This document shows positions 12,012 through 23,029 of a stretch of 64,000 bases of DNA, piece after piece. This stretch comes from Petunia secreta. Taxonomy: Eukaryota; Streptophyta; Magnoliopsida; Solanales; Solanaceae. The stretch lies in assembly GCA_029990175.1 (NCBI GenBank), contig JARKIP010000022.1, forward strand, positions 21,798,001 to 21,862,000. Direction: 5' to 3'. The notes beneath the pieces were generated by a model. It did not search any database and was not told where the DNA came from. It saw only the letters and a program-made list of their open reading frames with translations. Numbering within the stretch: position 1 is the first letter of the stretch; each line of letters opens with the position of its first letter. A program made the translations under genes and the position numbers.

Positions 12012-12742
12012 CTTGCAAGATAATTAGATTATAAGTAGAAATTATTGGGTCATTACATATTTTTAGGTTGTTTGGACATTATGTGTAATTTATGTATCAT
12101 GATATCATATGTACGTTGGTGTTATTAATAGTTATGTTATAATTTATTTTAAATCTTTTCTTTTAAAATTTATGATTTTAATATATTTTTGTCATATATA
12201 TCTATAAACTATTTTAAAAATTTTAGAAATTTATAATACTGAAGATCTGTGGAGCTTATGCTACATGCCTTGAAGCTTACACATCGCCTCGTCGTTGGTA
12301 AAATACATCGTCTCAGGCCTCCATCTTTGAAGATACTGAATTCAACTAAAAATGGATCTTGCATATCATGGATCTTGCATATCAATCGAGCTGGCCGTTG
12401 GCAAGTGATCATTGTTTTCATGAACATTTGATCTCAGTAAAATGCATTGTACTCCAAATTAGTTGAGTACAACTTCACTTTGGACTTATGCCTTCAGACT
12501 TGGGAAATTTATTTCTTTGGCTCTTTGTGGTAGTACTGAAGGGTTCTACTGATTGATATGTACATAGATAGTGTTCTTTCCCGTTTCCTTTGCTTGACCG
12601 TGATTCTCTGACAATACGTAAACCAAGACCCTCTTCATTTCTTAAAAGATTAATTATCTATGTAGGAAATTAATTAGTGTCCATCCATTATGGGTGCTCT
12701 GAAAGTCCATTAGTGTAAGTCTGGTAATTTTACTAACTCTTA
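12012..12742. other. AT-rich spacer after the LINE, no gene recognised
   Basis: The region starts with TTGCAAGATAATTA, a 14-bp copy of a LINE ORF1 segment. Short ORFs on both strands at about 12209-12431 have no recognisable domain. It does not continue the interrupted Athila LTR. Confidence 0.5.
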
Positions 12743-12968
12743 CTCCCTCCGTTTCAAAAAGGATGAATCTATTTTCTTTTAGTCTGTTTAAAAAAAAATG
12801 ACCACTTTCTAAATTTGAAAAGAAATATTCACTTTTACTCATCCCTAGATGATTTGTAGCCACACAAATATCTATAACTTATTTTAGACCACAAGTTTAA
12901 AAAATTTTCTCTTTTTATTAAACTCCGTGTAAAGTCAAATGAGTTCATCTAAAGTGGAACAGCGGAAG
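12743..12968. mobile_element. Stowaway-like MITE 1
   Basis: Starts CTCCCTCCGTTTCA and ends with a degraded inverse of it (GTGGAACAGCGGAAG). Both sides are flanked by TA (12741-12742 and 12969-12970). The 226-bp length, AT-rich interior and TA target fit a Tc1/Mariner-derived MITE. The terminal repeats are imperfect, so it is old. Confidence 0.72.
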
Positions 12969-13318
12969 TATAACTCTAATAGGCTACTATAAAATGAGAC
13001 CTACTCTGCCCATAGAAAACGCACAGAAAACTTATAGAACCTATTATATAATTTCTATACTCCTTCCTTCACAGATAAAGTTGGGTTTAAACAGTGGTAT
13101 CATAGGTTGCTCCAATATACTCTGACAACCACCGTTGATCAATAACTTCAACTGTGGTTCGTTCAAACTCTCACGCTTCCGTTTTGGCTACCACTTCAGG
13201 AACAAATATATAAGTTTTTGATTTACGTTTTAAAGCATATTTATTATAATATATCCGGTCTATAATTTTTTTATTGGTATCACAACCATACACTGATTTT
13301 CTGGTCCCAAAAATATTA
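12969..13318. other. Spacer between MITEs, nothing recognised
   Basis: AT-rich with no ORF of note. Two GGTATCA strings (about 13094 and 13276) resemble primer-binding sites but have no LTR next to them. Confidence 0.4.
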
Positions 13319-13569
13319 TTCCCTCCGTCTCAAATTAGTTGTCGCTTTTAGCTTCTTCACGCCCATTAAGAAAATCATTAAATAGAGTGTGTATTTTACT
13401 ATATTACCCCCTATTTAATGTTTCACTATTAAATTTTATTGAGAATTTATTTAATTATTAGGGTATAATTGAAAAAGACTAATAATTTTTGTCTTGAAAT
13501 CCTAAAGTGTCAACTAATTTAGGAAACACTATTTTTCTTAAAACGACAACTAATTTGGGATGGAGGGAG
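13319..13569. mobile_element. Stowaway-like MITE 2
   Basis: This is the best preserved of the three. A 26-bp terminal inverted repeat begins TTCCCTCCGTCTCAAATTAG on the left and is mirrored on the right with only a few mismatches. TA lies on both sides (13317-13318, 13570-13571). Length 251 bp, no coding capacity. Confidence 0.82.
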
Positions 13570-13897
13570 TAGTACACAAGTGATCTTATCTTTGGTGTGA
13601 ATTTAAAAGTACAAGTACTTTTATATTTATTGATCTTTGTTATGCAATTGGGAATAGTACATCGATTTATTACATGATTTTTATTATGTTATTAAAGCAA
13701 TGTTTATTTATATTTTAGATAATCATTAAATCAGTTTCTAAATAATCTGATGAAAAAATAATTTGTACCGACCATGGCAGTTGTCCCGGATAGGATCGTC
13801 GGCGGTCCTAAATCTTCGGGGATACTAAATAGTGAACCATTATAATTAAAAAAAAATGGTTGTTTGGTTTCAACAAAGTGCCAGCCACAATTATATA
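13570..13897. other. Spacer between MITEs, nothing recognised
   Basis: AT-rich; no ORF, domain or repeat boundary seen, apart from the flanking TA dinucleotides of the two MITEs. Confidence 0.4.
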
Positions 13898-14133
13898 CTC
13901 CCTCTGTCCCAATTTAAGTGTCTATCTTTTCTTTTTAATTCGTCATAAAATGAGTGCATCTTTCCAAATTTGGCAATACTTAAAATTTAAAATTTGTTTT
14001 GGACCACAAGATTTAAAAACACTGGCCCATATAACACACACCTTTAGTTTCAAATTACATTATTAAAAGTCTTTCTTATATTCTTAAACTTAGCATTCAG
14101 CCAAATTCAGATACTTAAAATGGGTCGGAGGAG
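13898..14133. mobile_element. Stowaway-like MITE 3
   Basis: The left end CTCCCTCTGTCCCAATTTAA pairs with the right end (TTAAAATGGGTCGGAGGAG). TA flanks at 13896-13897 and 14134-14135. Length 236 bp. The interior differs from MITEs 1 and 2, so these are separate insertions rather than one duplicated copy. Confidence 0.75.
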
Positions 14134-16381
14134 TAGTTCATTAATCTAATTCCAAAACTTCCGAAATCGATTTGGAAAAGTTCTAGAACTCTGTGTTAAA
14201 TAAAAAATGAATTAAAATTAGATTTCTAACATCCACCAGTGTGTCACCTTGAACCACTTGCGGTCGTCATCGAAAACTCTTGCAAAGAGCGAAGGTAATA
14301 TGCCAAAAACAACATAAATTTTTTTTTAAACTCTATGCTCCAATAATGGCTGTAGGAAAAAACATATGAAAAAGAGACTAGGTTTTTATCTTTCTTTTTC
14401 AAAACACCAAAAGAGGTTGGAATCTGGTGTTGCTATTGGCAAGGTGATAGCTACCTCAAAATAGCAGAAGCTTCTTCTAAAATTGTGAAAAATATAAATA
14501 AGAAAAACATAAGAGTATGGTAGGTGGCTAGAATAGGCTTGAAAACAGGAAGATGATGAGAAACTAGGTTTCCCTCTTCCAAATTAAATTTTAAATAACC
14601 TGTAATAATTTTTTTAAAAAAATAACCAGGGACTTTAGCAGCCGTGGGGGCTTTTATTTCAATAAATGAAAAGTTACTGCACATATAACTTTAGGAAACT
14701 TTTTTACTAAGCATAAAAATACTTCTCATACTTTACAAAAAATCGCGACATTTTTATATTTAAAAAACCTAGCAAAAATATAAAAAGGTACACCAAAAGA
14801 TATAAAAACATAGTACTATAATACCTCCTTCTCTCTTCCATCCCTCCTCTAGTCCTCCCCCTCGGTCTCTCCCTCCCCCCTCCCCCTCAGTCTCTCTCTC
14901 TCTCTCTCTCATAATTAGAATTCTCTGCACAATTTTCTTCTGATCTCGACAAAGCTACTCATAATCATATATGTTACGCCTGTAACAAATATGAAAATAA
15001 TGGTCAGTGGGACTAAATTTTTAATTGCCCCTATCGAAAATATGATTGACTACCGATTCCATCTCTTTTTCCAGCATGCTTCTTCCACAGCTGACATCCT
15101 TTGTTCTCCTTCCCCTGCCCCAAAAGCTTCTTATGCCCTTCCTCTCCTTACACCTAACTAACAACTTTTTTACTATCTCTTTCTTCGTTGCTTATTACCC
15201 TCTCCATCATTAATGTGATGAGATCCATAATTGCACACCCCTCCACGTCATTACTCTTTCAGAACTCGCCCTTCATTTTTCGACAGGATTGCCTGTACAT
15301 CGAGCATTGAATCTCTGGCATTAGGTCCTGGTGGTTCCTCCGACTATATCCTGGTGTCTCACGAATCTTTTCTAGTGGCCGTAGCTTCTCCTTTTTTTCT
15401 TTTCTTTTAAGTTTTGGCATTTGACTCTGTATATCGAATCTGCGTGTCAAATCTGAAATTTATAAATTTTAATTTTTTCGAATTGTATGCCAATTGTATG
15501 TTAACTTTATCTCATTTGTTTCTGAATTATATGTGAGTTTATCAGTTGTATTGCTTTTGTATCTCTGTATTACATGTGTATATTTGTATGTATAATTATT
15601 CTTCTTTATTTTTTCGCTTTTATAGTTATTATGATGGTGGTTATGGTTCTTGGTAGTTATTTGAAGATGGGAGCATTGTATGTCCACAATTTTTCCATTG
15701 TATGTATGAATACGTTGGACATACACTATACATATGATGGATATACCATAGACATATAAGTGATACATCACACCCCTTAGGGTGCGGCCCTTCCCCAAAT
15801 CCTACGTGAATGTTGAATTTTTGTGCATCGGGCTGCTTTTTATTTTTAGTTATTATATATAAGTGATATACAATGACGTACATCAATTTTATAACTGTAT
15901 GCCATTTTATATCACTTGTACTTCTAATGTATACATTGACATATAATAAAGAAATACTTGGAATACAAGTATATATAATAACATGCATCTATTTTATAGA
16001 TGTATTTATATTGTATCTTCAATAAAGTTCTAAAATTATTGTTTAATTTTATTTTTTTTAAAGAAAAGGACTTTGCCAGCGATCGGCTATAGCACCAGTT
16101 CTGGCTATCAAGTACGACGGCAGTTGCAGAAGGCCGAATGGCTGCAGGCGGCAGTAAAAAAGTGGGAGGGAACGGGGGGTTATGAGGACGAATTAAGGGA
16201 ATCTAGGGATATTCAAACTTTTTATGTATTTTCTTATGTTTAAACAAAATGTATTGCTATGTTTTAGAAATAGTATAATGTTGTTAGTTTTGTATAAACT
16301 AGTCTTTACATCTGTATAATTATGTAAAGCCCTTTAGAAAATAAACACATTTTTTAGTGTCAAATTTGGGGCTCATTTGTA
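14134..16381. other. AT-rich region with pyrimidine tract and TGTAT-rich stretch, no gene recognised
   Basis: A C/T tract lies at about 14820-14912, ending in a (TC)n run. Downstream, 15480-15990 is dense in TGTAT/ATACA motifs, like 21963-22189. GC-richer DNA at about 16070-16190 gives no usable ORF. The mix of a GC-richer, leader-like part and AT-rich ends loosely resembles the element at 19370-21288, but I could not find convincing terminal repeats. Confidence 0.4.
14820..14912 (+). repeat. Polypyrimidine tract with (TC)n microsatellite
   Basis: An almost uninterrupted C/T run, ending in about eleven TC dinucleotides at 14888-14910. Confidence 0.8.
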
Positions 16382-16970
16382 GAAATATGACACTATAAAA
16401 AATTGTTTGCCTTTTTATCCGCGCTAACAGTGGTTTTGCAAAAACGCCCCTATTAAGTTTAATGAAAAAAATTTGTACGGAAACGCCTTTATCAAAATTT
16501 CAGGTCGGGGCCAAGACTTGCCCTTTTCCCTTTCTGCGTTTCAACACTTATCCTTCAAGTGTTGGCAAAAAGAACCAATTGCCGCACTTGATCGTAAGTC
16601 TTGGGAATTGCCAAGACTTGCCTTTGACCCCTTTCTATTTGCCAACACTTGTCCTTCAACTGTTGGTAAAAGGCAACACTTGCCGTACTTGGTTGCCAAG
16701 ACTGGTCCCTTACAGTCTTTTCCTACATTCTCACCATATAACGTGAAGTATTGGCAAAATAGAACTTGCCCGTGAAGTCTTGTCCTCGTGCCAATACTTA
16801 CAAATTTTTGGCTCGAAATCTTGGCTCCGTGTCAAATAAGGGTATTTTGCTAAAACATTGCTTAATGCGGGCAAATGCAAAACTACTTCTTATGGAGGCA
16901 CACAGTGAATTTTTTTGCAAATTTGGTTCTTAAATAAAAAATGGTAGAATTTCTTTTGGGTTGATTTGCA
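16382..16970. repeat. Hairpin-rich repeat unit A1 (copy 1)
   Basis: A 589-bp unit starting GAAATATGACACTAT. It is built from short inverted motifs (TGCCAACACTTG and CAAGTGTTGGCA), with a near-perfect 24-bp palindrome at 16596-16619 centred on an imperfect TTGGGAATTGCCAA. It is almost identical to 18212-18798 and more distantly similar to 16971-17539. ORFs across it are by-products of the repeats. Confidence 0.82.
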
Positions 16971-17539
16971 GAAATATAATACGGGAACAAATAGTTTGCC
17001 TTTTTTCCCGCGCTAACAGATGTTTTGCAAAAATGCTCCCGTTAAGGTTTAATAAAAAAATCCGGACGGAAATACCCCAGTCAAGTTTTTGGTCGGGGGC
17101 AAGGCTTGCCTTTATATCTCTCCGCTTTTCAATACTTATCCCTTAAAGTGTTGGCAAAAGGAAATACTTGCCGCACTTGGTTGTAAGTCTTTGCATTGCC
17201 TTTGACCCCTCTCTATTTGCCAACACTTACGCTTAAAATATTGGCAAAAGGAAACACTTGCCGCACTTGGTCGTAAGTCTTGGCAATTGCCAAAACTTGC
17301 TCCTTCCAATGTTTTCTACATTCTCGCCATATAACTTGAAGTATTAACAAAACAGTACTTGCCTTTGAAGTTTCGGCAATTGCAAAAACTTACAAGATTT
17401 TTGCCTTGAAGTCTTCACTCCGAGCGAAAAAGGGTATTTTGCTAAAATATTTTTTATCACAGGCATTTTTGTAAAACCACTCCTTATGAAGGGCACGTCG
17501 TGAAATTCTTTTCTTTCTTTTGTGGTTGATGTTTTTTTT
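16971..17539. repeat. Hairpin-rich repeat unit A2 (copy 1)
   Basis: A diverged tandem copy of unit A1, starting GAAATATAATACGGG. It keeps the order of motifs (CCCGCGCTAACAG, then GGCAAGGCTTGCC, then the palindrome at 17275-17298). Near-identical to 18799-19363. Confidence 0.82.
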
Positions 17540-18211
17540 AAATACTAGGTTTAGCCCATTGGAAAGTCTAGAATATTTTTAGGGTTTTTTATTGGGCTAG
17601 AGCAACGAGCCTCGCTGAAACTCAAAATAGCCACATTTCTGTTAAATATACCCGCTGAATAATGAGGCATCTTTTTTGCTTTTTTTTAGTCGGGTAAAAA
17701 TTTCTAAAAAAATGCAATGTTTCTGCTAAATATACCAAGTTGATTAATGAAATCTTTTTTTTCTTTTTCTAGCCGGTCAGTTTTAAGCTTTTCATATATA
17801 AAATCAAACTCGTCTTCATTTATGTGGAAAATCTAACCTGAGTCTCTGGATGGAGAGCTAAATTTATAATAAGCTATATCCAAACTCCTCTTCCTCTATG
17901 AAAAATCCAATCAAGCCATATCAGTTACTCCAACAGCATTACACAAACTATATCCTCCACTTTATTTTTTTTGTATCACCCTCATCCTATTAACCACTTA
18001 AGCCAAATTTATGAATCGACTCTATTCGGTTCAGATCGACATCCAAACAATCTGATTCTTCCCTATATAACGGTTGAGATGCAAAAAAATTAAGCTACAT
18101 CCCATAGTTGACCATTTGAGATTTCTTTCAACTCTAAATATTCTTCTTTTAACACCGTGACATTTGAAATTGTACTGGTCAATTTTGAAGTGAGAGATGA
18201 CGGTTTACTAG
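17540..18211. repeat. Repeat block B (copy 1)
   Basis: A 670-bp block starting AAATACTAGG and ending TTTACTAGG, so ACTAGG lies at both ends. It is highly similar to 21289-21962. No coding potential; poly-T and AT-rich parts. Confidence 0.8.
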
Positions 18212-18798
18212 GAAATATGACACTATAAATAATTTTTTTCCTTTTTATTCGCGCTAACAGTGGTTTTGCAAAAACGCCCCTATTAAGTTTAATGAAAAAA
18301 ATTTGTACGGAAACGCCCTTATCAAAATTTCGGGTCGGGGCCAAGACTTGCCCTTTGCCCTCTATGCGTTTCAACGCTTATCCTTAAAGTGGCAAAAAGA
18401 ACCACTTGCTGCACTTGATCGTAAGTCTTGGCAATTGTCAAGACTTGCCTTTGACCCCTTTCTATTTGCCAACACTTGCCCTTCAACTGTTGGCAAAAGG
18501 CAACACTTGCCAACACTTGGTTGCCAAGACTGGTCCCTTACAGTCTTTTCCTACATTCTTGCCATATAACCTGAAGTATTGGCAAAATAGCGCTTGCCCT
18601 TGAAGTCTTGTCCTCGTGTCAATACTTACAAATTTTTGCCTCGAAGTCTTGGCTCCGTGTCAAATAAGGGTATTTTGCTAAAACATTGCTTAATGTGGGC
18701 AAATGCAAAACCACTTCTTATGGAGGTACACGGTGAATTTTTTTGCAAATTTGGTTCTTAAATAAAAAATGGTAGAATTTCTTTTGGGTTGATTTGCA
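18212..18798. repeat. Hairpin-rich repeat unit A1 (copy 2)
   Basis: Second copy of 16382-16970 with few substitutions and small indels. The palindrome lies at 18423-18446. It directly follows the end of block B, which defines the junction of a tandem duplication. Confidence 0.82.
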
Positions 18799-19363
18799 GA
18801 AATATAATATGGGAACAAATAGTTTGCCTTTTTTCCCGCGCTAACAGATATTTTGCAAAAATTCTCCCGTTAAGGTTTAATAAAAAAATCCGGACGGAAA
18901 TACCCCAGCCAAGTTTTTGGTCGGGGGCAAGGCTTGCCTTTATGTCTCTCCGCTTTTCAATACTTATCCCTTCAAGTGTTGGCAAAAGGAAATACTTGCC
19001 GCACTTGGTTGTAAGTCTTTGCATTGCCTTTGACCCCTCTCTATTTGCCAACACTTACGCTTAAAATATTGGCAAAAGGAAACACTTGCCGCACTTGGTC
19101 GTAAGTCTTGGCAATTGCCAAAACTTGCTCCTTCCAGTCTTTTTCTACATTCTCGCCATATAACTTGAAGTATTGACAAAATAGTACTTGCCTTTGAAGT
19201 TTCGGCAATTGCCAAAACTTACAAGATTTTTGCCTTGAAGTCTTGACTCCGAGCGAAAAAGGGTATTTTGCTAAAATATTTTTTATCACGGGCAGTTTTA
19301 TAAAACCACTCCTTATGAAGGGCACGCCGTGAAATTCTTTGCTTTCTTTTGTGGTTGATGTTT
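18799..19363. repeat. Hairpin-rich repeat unit A2 (copy 2)
   Basis: Second copy of 16971-17539. It has the palindrome at 19103-19126 and a further GGCAATTGCC core near 19204. It ends where the 19370-21288 insertion begins. Confidence 0.82.
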
Positions 19364-19369
19364 TTTCTA

Positions 19370-21288
19370 TAGGGTTTTTTATACAAATATACAAATTTTC
19401 ACACTTAATTACAAAAAAATAGCAATATTTTACAAATTACAGTACGTAGCAATATTTTCCTAACACATTTTTACAACATTTCATTTTTAATAATTACACT
19501 TACCCCACTTTCCTACAAACCCTAAAATATTTTCTCCACTCCCCCAACCAAACCCAGCTGTCATCCCCCATTTCCTACAGACCCTATACCAAACATACAA
19601 CAGAGAGAACACTATCGGCGGAGGTGAACTCCCATCGCCGGTCGCTCAAAGCTCCCATCACCGGTGACCCTTTTTGTTTCTCTTCCTCTGCCTTCGATTG
19701 GTCTGTTATTGAAGCAAAAGAAAAGTGCAAAAGGGAAGGCGAAGCAATAGTGATGGAACGCGAAGAAACAATGATGCTACCAGAGCCCTCTCACCGAAAA
19801 AAGGACTCGGCGTCGCTCCTCCACTCCACCGCTGTCTCATTAGAGGAATCAAAGTTTTGTTTGATTGTTCGATCTGCTTTGGGACTTAACGGAGTCTCTG
19901 TTGATATACATTTCTACTTTACAAATCTCAGTTATATATATGTAGTACTGGAACAATATTCAATTTTTTACTGCTACTGTGAGACTTGGGGATGAGAATT
20001 GGGCATCATTCATCACTGCTACTGTGATTTTCCAGTTGCAACAGTTGCTTGTATTTCACTTTTCTTTCTTTTTCTTGCTTTCTTTTGGTTTGGATTTTTG
20101 TGACATTGTTGTTGAATTTTTGGCCGAGATCTACTTGGATTTATTGGAACTTTCTTTCTGTTTCTCTTTTGCTTAAGCTTGTTTATCAAGATATTTCGTT
20201 TATTATTTCTGGGTTTGATATCGTATATTTTTGCCACTTGATTATGTAGTTCTTCTATTTGTTCTTCTGTCTTCTCATTGAAAAATTGAAACAACATGAA
20301 ACAGTTGGTGAAACAGTCTGAAACGGCGTTGAAACAGTATGACACAGTCTGAAACAGCATTGAAACAATCTAATATAGTTGTTGAAACAGCCTGATAGAA
20401 GCACAAGTTTAATTACTTCTTTCAGAAACAATAAAAACAATAGAATGATACAGTTTAAACGGAGTTGATGCAGCCTGAAACAGGAGTTGATACAGTTTAT
20501 AACAATCTGAAACGGGGAGTTGATACAGTTTAAAATAGTCTGATATAGTCTGAAACGATGTTCAAACAGTATGATACGGTCTGAAACGACGTTGAAACAA
20601 TCTGAAACAACTGTTGAAACAGTCTGAAACGGGGGTTGATACAGTTTAAAATAGTCTGATACAGTCTGAAACGATGTTCAAACAGTATGATATGGTCTGA
20701 AACGGCGTAGAAACAATCTGAACGGTCTAAAACGGCGTTGAAACAGTATGATACGGTCTGAAACGGTGCTAAAATAATTTGAAACAGTGCAGAAACAGTT
20801 AGATACGGTGCTGCAGAAACATTTGAAACAGTGCAGAAACAGTTAGATACGGTACTGCAGAAATAGTTGAAACGGTGCAGAAACAGTTAGATACGGTGCT
20901 GCAGAAACAGTTGAAACGGTGCAGAAACAGTTAGATACGGTGCAGAAATAGTTGATACGGTGCAGAAATAGTGAGATTCAACGAGATACATTGAGGATGG
21001 ATGAGGAAAAGTGAAATTGGGAAAAATGAGACGAGTAAAAGTGAAATTGGAGGGAAATGATGGGAGGAAAAGTGAAAAAATGGGAAATGAGAGGAGCAAA
21101 AGTGATAGTGGGGGAAAATAGAAGGAAAAATGTAAGGGTTTGGTATGTTATGGGAAAATATTGCTATGTTTTTTCTATGTTTGTAATTATCTTGTGTTTT
21201 CCTCTATATAGGGTAATTTTACTAAAATGTTGCTATGTTTGGTAATTAAGCTCTAAAACTTGTACTTTTATGTAAACAATCCATTTCT
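19370..21288. mobile_element. Insertion with degenerate terminal inverted repeats (MULE-like, non-autonomous)
   Basis: Comparison with the uninterrupted copy at about 17540 shows that this 1.9-kb block was inserted between units A2 and B. Its ends are imperfect inverted repeats over about 75 bp: CTTAATTAC, ATAGCAA and ATTTTA appear in the same order from both ends. TTTCTA flanks both sides (19364-19369, 21284-21289). It holds a GC-richer leader-like segment (about 19600-19860) and a minisatellite (20282-20975), but no transposase. Assignment to Mutator-like elements is inference from long degenerate ends and acquired non-coding cargo. Confidence 0.6.
20282..20975 (+). repeat. Minisatellite based on TGAAACAGT / CTGAAACGG
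   Basis: Dozens of degenerate 9-12-bp words (GAAACAGT, CTGAAACGG, GATACAGT) fill 700 bp. The last part, about 20785-20940, is organised into 44-bp units starting GTGCAGAAACAGTTAGATAC, repeated about three times. No open frame of interest runs through it. Confidence 0.85.
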
Positions 21289-21962
21289 AAATACTAGGTT
21301 GAAAGCCCATTGGAAAGTCCAGAATATTTTTAGGAATTTTTATTGGGTTAGAGCAACGAGCCTCATTGAAACTCAAAATAGCCACATTTTTATTAAATAT
21401 ACCCACTAAATAATGAGTCATCTTTTTTGCTATTTCTAGCAGGGTAAAAATTTCTAAAATAATGCAATGTTTCTGCTAAATATACCAAGTTGATTAATGA
21501 AATCTTTTTTTTCTTTTTCTAGCCGGTCGGTTCTAAGCTTTTCATATATAATATCAAACTCGTCTTCGTCTATGTGGAAAATCTAACCTGAGTCTCTGGA
21601 TGGAGAGCTAAATTTATAAAGAAGCTATATCCAAACTCCTCTTCCTCTATGAAAAATCCAATCAAGCCATATCAGTTACTCCAACAACATTACATAAACT
21701 ATATCCTCCACTTTATTTTTTTTGTATCGCCCTCGTCCTATTAACCACTTAAGCCAAATTTATGAATCGACTCTATTCGATTCAGATCGACATCCAAACA
21801 ATCTGATTCTTCCCTATATAACGGTTGAGATGCAAAAAATTAAGCTACATCCCATAGTTGACCATTTGAGATTTCTTTCAACTTTAAAAATTCCTCTTTT
21901 AACACCGTGACATTTGAAATTGTACTGGTCAATTTTGAAGTGAGAGATGACGGTGTACTAGG
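21289..21962. repeat. Repeat block B (copy 2)
   Basis: Near-identical to 17540-18211 over its whole length, with scattered substitutions and small indels. It begins AAATACTAGG and ends GTACTAGG. Confidence 0.8.
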
Positions 21963-22189
21963 TGGATTTTGAAAGAAGGAAAGAATTGTATATCTATGTA
22001 TACTTTTTGTATATCTGTGTATACCCCCTTATGTATTTGTTGTTGGTATATCTATTTATACCACCTTATATATTTGTATATGTGCCACTATATCTATGTA
22101 TAGTCACCATTATACATGATTTATAAACCATTAGACAATGTATTCAATATGTGCATACCTTGTATATTTGTGTAAATACCCACACTTAT
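21963..22189. other. TGTATA-rich spacer before the chromovirus
   Basis: No gene. Dense in TATATCTATGTATA-like words. It ends with CTTAT (22185-22189), the left copy of the target-site duplication of the following element. The same kind of sequence resumes at 29788. Confidence 0.5.
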
Positions 22190-23029
22190 TGATAAGAATC
22201 AAATCAATACGCGGAAAATAAAGATAGGAGCGAGACACTACTCGAATTCCCTACAAGGTAACCACGGAGAACTTGTTCTGTGATACCCTCGTATCGGCGT
22301 CAAGGAGGACCTACGCTATGCAACTACCCTCGAGTCACACTTGGGACTCGCAAATAGAATGATCGGGTTTTCGGTTCAAGACTCAACTAGGTTCCACTAG
22401 TGAATTCAAGCAACCAAGACAAAGGGTTCTCCAAACAAGAGATAGTTTCTTTTCATCATTCATATAATTCAAGGTAGACTAAGGTTTGAATAGATTTGTG
22501 AAGTATTTATAGACTTCACTAACATGTAATGAAAGCTCAAAAATACCCCCAAAGTGGGTTAAAACAATAAAGGCATCATAGGGCTATAGTTGTCCAAAAC
22601 ATAGCAAATAAACTAGGAATCCCGCATCCTTCAGCTCACTAGGCACCCCAAGTAGGCGCCCAGCCTAGTGGAGTAGGCGGTCAGCCTACTTGGAGTGGGC
22701 GGCCAGCCCCTTTGGAGTAGAAGGTCCGCCCGTTTTACAGAGGCGGTCCGCCTAGAGGAAATCCAGAGAGTGATAAAAAACTAGGCGGCCGGCCTAGTTG
22801 AGTAGGCGGTCCGCCTGGTGCTGTGGCCTCTTGAGTTGCTTCCAAAAGTGCTCCGGATGCCTCGTCAAGTGTACTAGAAGGTCCTCCATCCATGGCGCAC
22901 CAAAGAATAGTCTTCAAGTCGCTCCCGAGGCCTTCTTCCATACCCTTCCATATCAAGTGAAGATGGGTATCTTGGATCAACTTGGCTTGACTCCGAGTGA
23001 AGGGTCTTGAGGGAGTTTGGGTCTTATCA
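22190..23029 (-). repeat. 3' LTR of the CRM-type element
   Basis: 840 bp, TG...CA ends. It contains the GC-rich array of imperfect palindromes (AGGCGGTCCGCCT type) at about 22640-22820, and the last 98 or so codons of pol (23029 down to 22735). Confidence 0.93.

Noticed and set aside
12249..12431. Short ORFs after the LINE as a host gene exon
   Set aside because: 60-70 codons, no motif, no convincing splice sites around them.
13087..13290. GGTATCA strings resembling primer-binding sites (also near 30690)
   Set aside because: No LTR end next to them and no coding region downstream; likely chance or very old remnants.
16382..19363. Regular short palindromic repeats that might suggest a CRISPR-like array
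   Set aside because: The repeats are inverted words inside 590-bp units, without unique spacers of constant length. The window is plant nuclear DNA.
16462..19394. Several overlapping ORFs of 60-117 codons on both strands
   Set aside because: They follow the A-unit repeats, recur in each copy with different starts, and have no domain. They are by-products of palindromic sequence.
19624..19995. A 123-codon ORF with a plausible plant-like start region
   Set aside because: It lies in a repeat insertion, starts without a clear context, has no domain, and ends in AT-rich non-coding sequence. At best it is a captured leader fragment.
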